Source: Pigoraptor chileana (taxonomy: Eukaryota > Opisthokonta > Filasterea). Taken from it: a stretch of DNA of 31,124 nt. Both the position numbers and the translations under genes were made by a program. Numbering within the stretch: position 1 is the first letter of the stretch; each line of letters opens with the position of its first letter. The notes under the pieces are model-generated. The model did no database searches. It was not told the DNA's origin and saw only the letters and a program-made list of their open reading frames with translations. Positions 1 to 10,311 of the stretch are shown here, piece by piece. The stretch spans positions 3,017-34,140 of the forward strand of contig CALSCR010000652.1 of assembly GCA_943704495.1 (NCBI GenBank), read 5' to 3'.

Positions 1-182
1 TCGGGGGGTGCCTGGTGTGCAAAGATTGGGGCGTATTTGTGTATGTATGCTTGGAGCAGATTGATTCAGCTATGGCCGTGACTGTTCGTGTGAGTGCGGG
101 TGTTGAACCTGAGATGACGATGGTCGTGCGTCATTGTGCATTTCTGATATGAAGCGCCTGTCCTGTGCCCATCGCCATGCAG

Positions 183-1383
183 GATCAAGTGGAGGAGATG
201 AAGAAGAAGGAGGAGCGCAACGAGAAATTTATGATCGAAATCACAAACGAGAACAAGCGCCTGACAGACCCACTGAATCGCGCACTCGCCGAGGTGGACG
301 ATCTCCGGCGGCAGCTCGCAAACTACGACAAAGACAAGACGTCGCTGCAGAGTGCGAAGGCCCGCCTCAAGGTTCACGAGGAGGAGTTCAAGGCCCTCAA
401 GTGGGAGCACGAGGTCCTTGTCCAGCGATTTGCGCAGGTGTGTATGGGCGTGTGTAATGGGCGGGTGTGTGGATGCCTGCCGTGTCTTTTGTCTGATGGT
501 ATTTGCTTGCTTATAGAGTGACTGTGTGGATATTTCGTGCTCATTCCCTCTCGATGTGTGCGGCATATATCGGTCTCTCGCAGGTTGAGAAGGAGCGTGA
601 CGACCTCTACGACCGATTCGTCACAACTGTTTACGACGTGCAACAGAAGACGGGATTCAAAAATTTGCTCCTCGAGAAGAAGCTTGGCGCGTTGTCCGAG
701 CAGCTTGAAAAGAAGGTGCGATGCGAGAGATTGTGTCGAATGCGGTATTGTTGAACTGTCTTGCGTGTGAGGGCACTTTGTCCGCAGCTTCTCTTTGTAT
801 TTGCGAGTGCCGTCTGTGCAACATGCGTCCTGAACCCATTTCCTGCTCTGTCGCCCGCTGCTGTGGATTGATGTTTTGCAGGAGGCCCAATTGAACGAGG
901 TCCTTGCGGCGTCGAATCTCGACCCAACGGCGCTCTCTGCCGTCACGCGGAAGCTGGATGACGTGCTTGACGCGAAGAATGAGGCCATCAAGGATCTCCA
1001 ATATGAACTTGCGCGTGTCTGCAAGGTGGGCGGGCACTCACGTGACGATTGCGCGATATCATGTCCACAATCGATGGTGGCGTGTGTGTGTGTTGTGTGA
1101 TCGGAGCATGTTATGTCCACAATCATCGCTGGTGTTTGTGTGTGTTGTGTGATCAGAGAATGCCACTCAAGTGCCTCCGTGCGCTGACGTCCACTTTCCA
1201 TCACTTTCCTCTGCCATTGTCTGCATCACGTAGGCCCACAACGACCTTATCAAAACATACGAGTCCAAGCTATCCGAATTTGGCATTCCGCAGGAGGAGC
1301 TGGGCTTCAAGCCCCTGGCCACCAAAACGGGCCAGTCGCTTGGCCACGGACCGGCTGGCCTCGTGGCGACCATCTCCCAATGA
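183..1383 (+). CDS. GAS8: Dynein regulatory complex subunit 4 (GAS8/DRC4), 3' part
   Basis: This is the C-terminal part of the coiled-coil nexin-dynein regulatory complex subunit that links outer doublets in motile cilia. Four exons are visible: 183-437, 584-715, 882-1025 and 1234-1383, all phase 0. Their junctions are cag/gtgtgt, aag/gtgcga and aag/gtgggc donors with gcag, gcag and gtag acceptors. The product is charged and heptad-rich ([36 protein letters not shown]). It ends [12 protein letters not shown]...[11 protein letters not shown], matching the conserved GAS8 tail (FGIP..NLGFKP...GQGPAGLV). The 5' end lies left of the window, because base 182 ends an acceptor (catgcag), so 1-182 is intron. 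The gene converges on ICMT. The identification rests on remembered family sequence and is firm. Confidence 0.93.
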
Positions 1384-1676
1384 GCGGATGATCAACACTT
1401 GCGTACGCGGGCGTCCCAGCCTTATTGCCGTTTTTCCATTCGCAGTGTGTCGTATCCGCGTGCGCTTGCGTGCGTGGCTGCCGTCGTCGAATTGTATATT
1501 TTTCTTGCCCAATGTGTTTGCGCAATACATTTGCCAACAAACAAAAAACAACAGTAACAACAAACCGCAACCGGCATACACATTGTAGTTGCAATTCAGA
1601 GTTATTTGTGAACCATGCCCACGGCTGTGTGAGTTTGCATCTGAGAGCTTTATTCTGTCCCATGGTCTTGTCGTGT

Positions 1677-3363
1677 CTATCGGATCAGCGGTATGCCCGT
1701 CCCCACACGCCGCCGATAGTCTTCGTAGTCGGGGCCAAAGAACGACACGAGCGTCTCTTCCTCGTATCTGTCCATGTTGATGGTGATGGAGAGGGGAGGC
1801 CATCAGCCGCTGCGCTTAGTGACTACGCTCAAGGGACTGCCGCATGCAGTGGTGGGCTGGGCGAGCACGAGCATGCAGTGCAAACAGGCTCTCAAGCTAT
1901 GGGCACTCACTCGATGCGGTCGCGGAAAAAGCGCCACGAAGCCAATGCGAATCCGACGAGTGAGACTGGGTTGCAAAGAAGGATCTGCGTGCCGATGCTC
2001 CACCAGAACCACCCAAAGTACGACGGATGCCGTAGCACGCTGTGAGGGGGGTGTGGGGCGCATTGTGTCAGCAGTGGCATGCAGGCAGCCTTGTCAATGC
2101 GGCTTTGACAAAAGAGAGGAAGGCCGCAAGTGCGTATGGATGTACTGCAATGGACAGAAACTTCATTCCTCCCTGTCCTCGGTAAGTGGCGCACATACGG
2201 CTGCCAAGGACGCACTCAACACTAATACATATACTCCCACATGCATGCAAACGCACGCAAGTACGCACGCACACCTGTAGATTCCAACAGTGACCAATTG
2301 ATGGTCTCGCTTCTTGTCCTCTGCAATAATGTGTGAAAAGTTGCTCCGCGCAGTGAACATGGCGAGCTTGCGGACAAATTCGCCCATAATGACGATAAGC
2401 AGCCCTGTTGGTGGGAGGCAGAAAGGTTTGACAGTCAAGGGTGAGGAAGGCGGCATGGAAGGGGGGCCTGCACACGAGTACACCGGGTTGGGTGTCGGGT
2501 GGACGGAAACAGACCCGGGAGTCACTGTGAAGCAAGCACAAGCGATAGTGGGAGCTTGGCATTGCCTGTCCAGCCAAACAAACATAAACATAAACACAGC
2601 ATCACGATGGATATGACGCACCGACAAAGCTGATCCAGTGATGGCCCTTGAGCGACGGGAAGAACACGGCCTCCACTATGTACTCGGCCCAGCAGAATGC
2701 CGCTGCAGCCTTGTACTCGGTACTGTGGTTCAGTAGAAAGGCTGCATACGTGCATCCACGACAACGGCATACGCAAAAATATCAGCCATGTGAGAGCGCT
2801 TCACGATGCGGAGAATGCGCAGGGGACCAAGAAAGGAGACAGGACTGCTTCATATGCGTGCACGGGGGCTCGCACGGAGACAATGAAGGCAGCAGACGTG
2901 CAGATGCACAGTGCAGACTCACACTCCAGGGAGAGCTTGTGTTGGTTGAAGAGGGCAGTCGTCATGTACTCTGACCAGTGGAAAAAGGCCAAGAACGCAA
3001 CATAGGCGCCAAACGCCCAGTGTCTGCGGGTGTCAAAGCGGGAGATGCACTGAGTGAATCAGTTGACGTTTTGACACGGACCCTCAACGCTGTTGTCCCA
3101 CGCGATCGCTTTCACGCAGCATATGTGAATCCCACAATACTCACGACATACAAATAAATGGGAACAATTGGAAACAAGTACGAATGCGTGAGGCATGCTG
3201 GTACTGGTCGCCGCCACGCGCTCACTTACAGCGGATGTGTGGCTGCAATGACAAGCCCCATGCCGCATGCCACGCCAATTCCAAAGGCACGGAGCGCAAT
3301 CTGGCCTGGCATGAGCAGCGGAGGGAGGTTGCCGAATGCGTCAACCACGCTCTTGACGTCCAT
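1677..3363 (-). CDS. ICMT: Protein-S-isoprenylcysteine O-methyltransferase (ICMT/STE14)
   Basis: This ER membrane enzyme methylates the C-terminal prenylcysteine of CaaX proteins (Ras, Rho, lamins) using SAM. Six exons read in minus order: 3363-3230, 3023-2923, 2741-2622, 2404-2275, 2039-1911 and 1767-1677. All have GT-AG borders and phases that fit, giving 234 aa (yeast Ste14 is about 239). Visible family blocks are GQIALRAFGIGVACG, FFHWSEYMTTAL, SLESFLLNHSTEYKAA, MGEFVRKLAMFTARSNFSH, then the catalytic C-terminus LRHPSYFGWFWWSIGTQ, LCNPVS, WRFFRDRIEYEEETL and YRRRVGTGIPLIR. The RHPSY and the EEE stretch belong to the SAM/substrate site. The start at 3363 is the first ATG in its frame; the frame stays open upstream to 3561 but only from a GTG. 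Several hydrophobic segments are as expected for the family. Confidence 0.95.
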
Positions 3364-3646
3364 CTTGCAATCAAACAACACACGGGCGGTGCCGTGGAAC
3401 AGACAATGAACTACCCGGTCTTTAAAGCAGAATAGAAAAGGCACCGCACGGTGGTCGCCGTCGGATGCGCCAGAAGACACAGCCTGGTACGGTAAGAATA
3501 AAGCTGCAAAAGCTATTCGCAACCCTTGGCACAGTCGTTCATAGTACGAATGGGGGGTCACTTTTACCAGCGGCTGTCAGCCGAATCAAAATGTATGCAT
3601 TTATTACTCAGTGAATTTTCATCCGTTGTCACACCACATCACAGCC

Positions 3647-3657
3647 GGTATTTATAC
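3647..3657 (-). promoter_or_regulatory. TATA box, probably for ICMT
   Basis: On the minus strand this reads gtataaatacc, about 285 nt upstream of the ICMT start codon. The same 11-mer occurs in the opposite orientation upstream of the tyrosinase gene. The distance implies a 5' leader of about 250 nt. Function is inferred from motif and position only. Confidence 0.5.
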
Positions 3658-4292
3658 TGCGGTGCGTCGACAATATCAATTAACTCGGGGCTTCATGGCT
3701 GCGGCCGTCAGGGACCGACGAGTGAGAGCCACTGTCTGCCACTACTGAGTTCGAGTGCCGGCAGTGACCTACGTTCAAATCAACGGCTGACAGTACACTG
3801 ACATGTAACTTTTTAACAGTCAGGACGTTTATTCGTACTGTGCCTTGTGATGGGGCGATACAAACAGACAAGCACTGTAATGCCGAAATCAGCGGCAGGC
3901 TTACTCGGCAGACTCCGTGCACCGCTGCGACGCCCGTTGACGTAGACGTGGCTCGGGGCTTGCATTCACTGTCGCCACCTTCCAGAAGTTTGCAGAGGCG
4001 TGCTTGATCGCAAAGGCAGCGTTGCCTCATTGCCACTGTGCAGGCCGTGCTGTCAACGGCCGATGTGTCACGTGAGCAATCTGATTCGGCAGCAGCGAAT
4101 AGCACATGGGGAATGCCGTGTCTTCAGATCATGTATCGATTCGTGACCCCTTGTGAGCAGCACATCAGATAAGACCATCTGTGCTGCTGTGACTGTGTCG
4201 CGGCGGTCCGACTGGGCAGCGGCCGATGTGATACTGATGTATTGTTCTGTGAATATGCCGGACGGCTTCCAGCCGACCAGCAGGACACCGGG

Positions 4293-4419
4293 CCGCAGTC
4301 CCTGCCTGCGGGTGAGCGCTGCAGTTGAACAACCACCACAATCAAAGCCGCAGTCCCTGCCTGCGGGTGAGCGCTGCAGTTGAACAACCACCACAATCAA
4401 AGCCGCAGTCCCTGCCTGC
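4293..4419 (+). repeat. 55-bp tandem repeat, about 2.3 copies
   Basis: The unit begins ccgcagtccctgcctgc at 4293, 4348 and 4403. The first two units are identical over 55 bp and the third stops after 17 bp. Each contains the short hairpin-capable gcgctgc and the word caaccaccacaatc. The exact identity suggests a recent duplication. Confidence 0.9.
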
Positions 4420-5088
4420 ATCTCAGTGGGGCCTCCCGCATAGTCATTGAATGGTCATTGGCAGCCACTGGCGGTCCTCAGTCCGACTCAGCTAAGCGGG
4501 TGGGTCAGTGGGCGCATCAGTCGGATGGCCAGTTGGGTTCGGCGGTCTCAGTGCCAGTGAGTACGCTGCACTGCAGACAGTATAGTGCTTCATCCCCTGC
4601 CGCGGTCTGTCGTCGAACTGTTTGTATCCCTACAGCAGTGACGACTGACACTCGCTGCCGCCCGTCCACTGAGTCACAACTGGTTATACGTTACAACACT
4701 GACATGAGAAGGCTCGGTCAGACTGAGCAGGCGGCAGACTGGCCGTATTTACTTTTTTGAACTTGCGGCATGAGAAATATTTTTAGCTTTACTAGTGATT
4801 TGAATTCGTCTGGGAATCGGGGCGTTTTTCGGGCAGTTTTCAGTCTAATTGCAAAACAGGCCGAGGGGGCATGGGGGCGGGACCTGAAAGCTATTATTAG
4901 TCTGCCAAAGTGGGCCATTTTTACACTTATAGCCATTCTCAGTGGCGACTGCGGACTGTGAGGAGGAATTTGCAGTGAGGGATTCAGTGTGAGGGTAAAG
5001 TGTGGTGCCGACCGCTTTGCCGACTGCTTTGCCGCCAAAACAGACAAAGTGACTGCGCGGGAGAGAAGGTGTGGCCGATTTCACGCCG

Positions 5089-5099
5089 GTATAAATACC
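5089..5099 (+). promoter_or_regulatory. TATA box of the tyrosinase gene
   Basis: The sequence gtataaatacc lies 205 nt upstream of the tyrosinase ATG, in ccggtataaatacc. It is the best TATA match in the spacer. A start site about 30 nt downstream would leave a leader of about 180 nt without introns. Motif and position only. Confidence 0.55.
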
Positions 5100-5303
5100 C
5101 ATCAAGCTGGCCTGGATGCAAAACATCACCAAACTACAAGCAGCAGCTGCAGAATTTACTGCTTACCAAGACCATCCTGATCACAACTGAATAGACTGCC
5201 CACTGTTTGTATTTCGCGCACTGGCAGACAAACTATCGAGTTTCACTGACAAGAAATCAACCGACACCACCCTACTGTGCAGCCGCCGAGGCTACGTCTG
5301 AAG

Positions 5304-6788
5304 ATGCGCGCGCCCGCCATTCGCGTATTCCTCGTCCTCGTGGTCGTTGTTGGCGCCCTCGTCGCACTCACTCAGGCGACGGAGGCCGTGGCACGCACGC
5401 AGTCCCCTCGCGTCCGCCGCGAGTGGCGCTCCCTGTCAGCCAGTATGCGCTTCCGCGTCGCTGCCGCCTTGTGGACCCTCAAGACCACCCCCACAAAGGA
5501 GGGGCGCGACAAGTACGGCCCCCACTTCAACAATTACGACGAGCTTCTCATGCTGCATGCCTGCGCCGTCTACGATCCACGCTGCGATGTGGGCCATTTT
5601 GGGACGTCCTTCATGACCTTCCACCGCGCCTTCCTTCTCAAGATGGAGCGCGCTCTCCTCTCGGTTGATGCAGGCATTGGCGCTCTCCCCTACTGGCACG
5701 CCGCCTTTGATGCTGTGAACGGGACCTACCGCAACAATCCCGACAAATACATTTTCACGTGCAAGTATTTTGGCGACTGGAAAACAAAGGCGGCGGAGGG
5801 TTATGCGGTCAAGAACGGGCTGTTTGCCGACTGGCCCGTCGCTGAGTTCACATCGGACAAGTATGGCAAGAGCTCGTGGCTTGCACCGGCCAACAAGTGC
5901 GTGCGCGAAGAATGGTTCTCGCCGTTGCCTTGCAACTCGAAGAATCCAAAGTCAACACGCTACATTCGCAACCACCTCGACTGCACACCCACGGTCGCCC
6001 GCAATGAGAACGACGTTGTGCTTAACCAGGGTGCCGGACTGGGCGGATCCACTGAGATTGTGTACACGGACGCCGACTTCAAGGCGTGCAGCTCGTTCGA
6101 TAACGTCAAAAGCTGGATGGATTGGCAGAACTGCGTTGAGATGGGCGTAGCTGCGTGCTTGCCCGTCACCCCTGCGGAGCTTGCCACGGTCGTGTCGACA
6201 AAAGTGACCTTCCCGCCAGTATTCCGCAACTGCACCCGCCACAACCTTATGGGCACATATATCGACAAGAATGGCAAGATCCAGCTCGTCAACTTTTTCC
6301 ACAGTATGGTCCACATCAAGACGGGCCTGGATCTGGCGGACGTCACCACAAGCCCCAACGATCCTGGCCCCTTCACTGGCCACCACGCCAACGTCGATCG
6401 CAACAATATGATCTGGCAGAAGGCCGCCGCGAAGCGCGAGTCGACGTACTGGAACTATCCCGCATCTCGCACCTCCCTCCAGGGCGCCGGCCGCTCAAAC
6501 CTGACCGTTTCGGGGCCTTATGCCGTCCACGCGGCCTCCTCGTGCAGCAATAATTCGATATACCCCGAGTACCACGCGACGGACATGTGGACGCGCGGCA
6601 CCACACTCGACGAGGTTGTCAACCGCGGCTTTCCATTCACAAATCTCTTTGACTGCACCGCGGATGCCGTCGACAAGATGGGGCACCGCATTCGCTGCAC
6701 GGGCGAGCCTGGCGGCTACACGCACCGTGAAATTCTCTACTGGACTGCACCCGGGCGCACACCATACACGTACGACGTCATGTCCTGA
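5304..6788 (+). CDS. Secreted tyrosinase-family copper oxidase
   Basis: This 494-aa type-3 copper protein is predicted to oxidise mono- or diphenols outside the cell or in the secretory pathway. ATG 5304 opens a clear signal peptide (MRAPAIRVFLVLVVVVGALV, cut near residue 28); the frame upstream starts only at a GTG. The CuA site is H85, H98, H107 in HFGTSFMTFHRAFLLKME, matching the tyrosinase CuA signature. CuB is H333/H337 (FFHSMVH) and H361 in DPGPFTGHHANVDR, followed by D365. Relative to the usual DPxF(F/Y)xHH the CuB motif carries one extra residue. LPYWHAAFD replaces the common LPYWDW. Many cysteines suggest disulfides. The gene has no intron, unlike most neighbours. Substrate unknown; melanin-type or protein crosslinking roles are possible. 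Confidence 0.93.
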   Translation: MRAPAIRVFLVLVVVVGALVALTQATEAVARTQSPRVRREWRSLSASMRFRVAAALWTLKTTPTKEGRDKYGPHFNNYDELLMLHACAVYDPRCDVGHFGTSFMTFHRAFLLKMERALLSVDAGIGALPYWHAAFDAVNGTYRNNPDKYIFTCKYFGDWKTKAAEGYAVKNGLFADWPVAEFTSDKYGKSSWLAPANKCVREEWFSPLPCNSKNPKSTRYIRNHLDCTPTVARNENDVVLNQGAGLGGSTEIVYTDADFKACSSFDNVKSWMDWQNCVEMGVAACLPVTPAELATVVSTKVTFPPVFRNCTRHNLMGTYIDKNGKIQLVNFFHSMVHIKTGLDLADVTTSPNDPGPFTGHHANVDRNNMIWQKAAAKRESTYWNYPASRTSLQGAGRSNLTVSGPYAVHAASSCSNNSIYPEYHATDMWTRGTTLDEVVNRGFPFTNLFDCTADAVDKMGHRIRCTGEPGGYTHREILYWTAPGRTPYTYDVMS

Positions 6789-7181
6789 GGGCTTTTCGAC
6801 AAGACTGGCGGGTGTCGATGTGGCAATGGCGGTTGATTGTCGCACGTCGGATGGGAGTGTGCCACTCAGTGGTGGCGGTTGCACTGCCGACAGCGTTTTC
6901 CTCGTTATTTTCACGCATTGCACGCGATTGCACAGCCCAATGAAAGTACTAACTGGTTCAATAGCGAGATGTGCAGATGTGCGTGCCCTTCAGATCGCTC
7001 ACAAAAACACATCGTCAGTCTGATTGGTGTGATGTGTGGCGTGGCGTGTGTGCGTGAAAGTCATGGCCAGTCAAAGGGTTGAAAGTATACATTACATTAA
7101 ACGCACTGAAAATCACACACGAAGCGCACAAACGACGACGCGCAGGAAAGCAAAGCAAAGCAAAGAGATAAAAGGCAATGG
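6789..7181. other. Convergent 3' spacer, tyrosinase / POC5
   Basis: These 393 bp should hold the two 3' UTRs. I see no gene. A short pentanucleotide run of gcaaa units lies at about 7146-7165, just past the POC5 stop. No convincing AATAAA was seen for either gene. Confidence 0.5.
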
Positions 7182-9735
7182 CTAAATGACAACCTGCGTG
7201 CCCTTCTGGATGAGGGGTGCTGGCTGCGACCTCCGGGGCACCACATCATCGTCCCCGCCCGACAGCACGTGCCCGGCATTGCGGTGGGTCCCGTGACGCT
7301 CGATCACCACGCGCGATGAAGCCGCTGTGGTGGCATGCGAATGCACTTCGTCCCGTGAGTGCGGCACGCGTGAGGACGAGGAATACGACACCGCGGAGAC
7401 TGTGCGCTGCTGCTGATGTTGCTGATGTTGCTGATGCTGCTGCTGCTGGGCGTGCTTTCGGTGGTATGCGGCCTCGGCGTCCAGTGCATGGGCAGGTCCA
7501 CTGTGCATCGGCGCCGACTCGGCTGGCAATTCTTGTGGGGCGCCCCCCCGGAACATACTCATTGCCTCCATATTGAGTGCGCAGACCCCACGCATAAACG
7601 CCTTCTTCATCTTCTCATTATACTCTTCCTGCTGTCTGTGAAGTACGCCTATCTCTTCCCGCGCGCTGTCCAATTGTGATCGGAGCTGTAGACCACGCAT
7701 GAGGGTGTGATAGATACAAGCACACAACTCTTAGCAATTGGTCTTCGCGTGCATAAACGGCTATATTCCAACGGACGAATTCTACTAAGACCGCGTATGA
7801 ACACACACACACACGCTCATCACTCCCAGGGACAATCAAAACGATTATTCCCCACATGGCACGGCAGTGCATTACCCACTCACCACTGCGAGCTTTTCCT
7901 CGTAGTCGATTGTCAGGACACGACAAACTTCTTCCGCGCGCGCCTAAATTTAAAGGAAGTATCATCATCATCAGAGGTGAATACACGTTGTGTGACTTTG
8001 GTTGAAAAAATGTACGCCTGTATATGCAGAGTATACGACATCCACAAACAAAATTCGAGTGTTCCCACCAATCACTCACGCCCACATGCACATGCAACAA
8101 GTACCCACCTGGCATGCACGCTCGGCGCGCTCCCTCCAGCCTGCTTTGATGACACCATGCCACCCCTCGAATGCGCGTCGGAGAACGGCGCGTCGGTGGT
8201 GCTGGTCGGCGAGCCGCGCTGCGTAGCCCTCGCGCTGCGCCTCTGTGTGTTGCTGCCGCCACCGATCGAACGCTGCCCGCGCAGTGCCGCTGTCCCGCTG
8301 CACAGTGCAACCGTGTTGCGCATTATTACATCAACACGACATGCATTCAAGGAAGTCGGCTGATTGTCACAAGAAGACAAGCGAGTACATAATAATGGCA
8401 CTGGCTCCAATTGCGACCACACAGGAGTCTTGTAGAGTCCATGGGCACAGCGCCTAATGCACTTGACTTGAATTTTAAGTCTTTGGCAGACAATGTGCAG
8501 ATTCACATGGAAACAAGCAGAGCAACAACAGCCGAAATGCACCGACCTGCGCCTTCATAAGCGCGAGTAGCCGCTCCATCACAAGCTCTCTGCTCTTGAG
8601 CGACTGCCCGCTCGCGTGTGCATGTTCCCGCAGCGATGCGCATTCGGCCTGAAGTGTTGCAAGGCGCGCATTGCAGCTGCGTCGCTCTTCCTCAATGCGC
8701 CGCAGATTGCGCTGCAGGAGACGCACCTTTGTGTGCGAAAACTCGGCCTATGTCGTCGTTGCGGCATGGAAAGGTGCCCGGGGCACAATGCATGCATGCA
8801 GTGAGTACAGCCCTTCAGAAAATGGCACACGCATTCAGGTGTGTTTCCACTAATACCTCATCCGCACTGAAGCACAGTAATACGCCCCAAAGCACAATTG
8901 GGCACATGAATGCGAGGACACAGGGACACCTACCAGCACAGCCTTCTTTAGAGTGCCGCACCATGTGTCGAGCTCTCCCTCAAGCTTGGATATATCGTCA
9001 TCGAGTGCAGACACTTCAACCTCCTCTTCAAGGGTGGTTGTCGTTGTCGTTGTTGTTGTAGTTGCCATTCCTGATGTCGCTGCCGCCGGCCCATATCCGT
9101 GCACTTTCCGCACAGAGGGTTCTGCCGACCGTGGCCGCGACCCAGCGGGTGATCTTGGGGCCGCAGCGGCGACCTTTGCTGGTTCGGAGGCGCGGGGCGT
9201 TGCCACGACATCATCTTCACCAGCGTCGCCCTTCAGCAAGCTCCTTAGGAAAGGGCGTATCTGCAGGAAAATAATTTGTCATCGATGTCTGTCTCAATCA
9301 GTCCGCAAATTACCTCACTGATACATGAACTCAAATCCGATTTTCAGTTCTTGGACCAAGAGGGCCAGCTGCGGACAGATTCACCGTCTCACCTGAGCGT
9401 ATCGAATTGCGTCGTCGTACTCGTCCTGCACACTTGACACGGAGCTGCCACGACTTCCGTCGCTTGCTTGTTCCGGCGGCGAGTCTCCCAGCGATGCAGC
9501 GGATGCTGCAAATAAGTTCCGTGGGGAATAAGAATGAGATATCTGGCAGATCAAAGCACGATCAAGCCAAACTTTTCAGAAGTTGAAGGTCATACGCGGT
9601 CCGATTTCGATAGTTGCAAATGTGAAGGTGTTTTGCCATACCCGCTGTTGTTGTGGGGGTCGACGGCTGGCTGCCTAGTGTGCTGCGGTTACTTGCGCGG
9701 CCATCGTCGTAGTCGCCCACGCCAAGACTGTCCAT
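7182..9735 (-). CDS. POC5: Centrosomal protein POC5
   Basis: POC5 is a centrin-binding protein of the centriole inner scaffold, needed for centriole elongation. Seven exons in minus order: 9735-9642, 9505-9393, 9260-8934, 8747-8547, 8297-8109, 7943-7884 and 7685-7182, giving 495 aa (human 575). Strong matches to human POC5 as I recall it are SRGSSVSSVQDEYDDAIRYA (about 52-66), LDTWCGTLKKAVL, the centrin-binding-type AAFDRWRQ and RRAFEGWHG repeats, ERACQARAEEVC across the exon 5/6 joint, and KKAFMRGVCALNMEAM (about 355-370). The tail is low complexity with a Gln/His run (CAG-type repeat, 7410-7450), and a Thr run is encoded at 9036-9065. ATG 9735 has an A at -3. The exon 4 acceptor (catag/gcc) is the least certain joint. 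Confidence 0.95.
8434..8482 (+). repeat. Dispersed intronic element, copy 1
   Basis: This copy contains gagtccatgggcacagcgcc followed by taatgcacttgacttgaa. It lies in POC5 intron 8298-8546, antisense to that gene. It aligns with 11758-11803 and 29398-29450 over about 40 bp. It is not explained by the host gene. Confidence 0.75.
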
Positions 9736-10311
9736 GTTTTTTAAATTCACTGCCTTCGCCACGATATGCAAAGGTCGAGCGTCACTTGTAGTTTCAGCTC
9801 TTGTAATGTGTGTGTCGTTTGTAATCTCTGTCAGTGAACGGCGCCTTATCATGTTGCAAGGGGGAATTTTTGAATTTTTGAAACGGCAAGTGGCGGGTGA
9901 ATATAATGTTTCCACATATAGATATATTAGTAATTATAATCCTAAAACAGAGTTAAATAAGATATTAGTCTTTATTAAGAATTATGAGTCCATTGGCTAC
10001 CTCAAATGGAAGTGCCGTGTCACCATTCGGTACGACTTGGACGTCAAGCACTTCGATCAGCATTCGATATACTACTACTGTTTAGATTAATGCATTGCTA
10101 TATACGCTCACTGCATTGGTACGCTACTGCAATACGTTTACTGCATTTGTATGTTGCTGCTCTTTTTAGTCAAACAATCTCAACGGCGTCGCACTCACGA
10201 ATCGAACAAACACGCCACAGCCACAGCCACAGCCACAGCCGCACATGCAATATCGCGCCACTGCGTCGGTTAATGCGCGCGCGCAATTGATGGTGTCAAT
10301 GGGTGCTCAGA
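9736..10311. other. Divergent promoter region, POC5 / ABC gene
   Basis: This 576-bp region separates two gene starts. It contains an AT-rich island (9897-9990), several tactgca words at 10090-10150, and four to five ccacag units at about 10212-10241 just before the ABC start. An open frame of 118 codons (9734-10090, +) crosses it but has no recognisable domain and overlaps the POC5 start codon. I treat the region as regulatory. Confidence 0.5.

Larger units (their letters stand above)
3364..5303. other. Gene-free spacer between divergent ICMT and tyrosinase
   Basis: No ORF here resembles a known protein or has the codon texture of the flanking genes. The spacer holds two outward-facing TATA boxes, a 55-bp tandem repeat and a strong excess of CAGT/ACTG tetramers, densest at about 4440-4740. 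I see no transposase, terminal inverted repeats or tRNA. It probably contains both promoters and both 5' leaders. Confidence 0.6.

Noticed and set aside
374-1204. 276-codon minus-strand open frame
   Set aside because: It is antisense to DRC4 exons and crosses all its introns; the composition is His/Thr-rich from GT repeats and there is no domain.
3364-3561. N-terminal extension of ICMT
   Set aside because: The frame is open but begins at GTG; the first ATG is at 3363 and the remaining 234 aa already match the family length.
3364-5303. Transposon or virus-derived insertion in the long spacer
   Set aside because: No terminal repeats, target duplication, transposase, polymerase or capsid-like frame is visible; only a short tandem repeat.
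9734-10090. 118-aa plus-strand gene between POC5 and the ABC gene
   Set aside because: It overlaps the POC5 start codon in antisense, mixes two compositions, and resembles no family I know.
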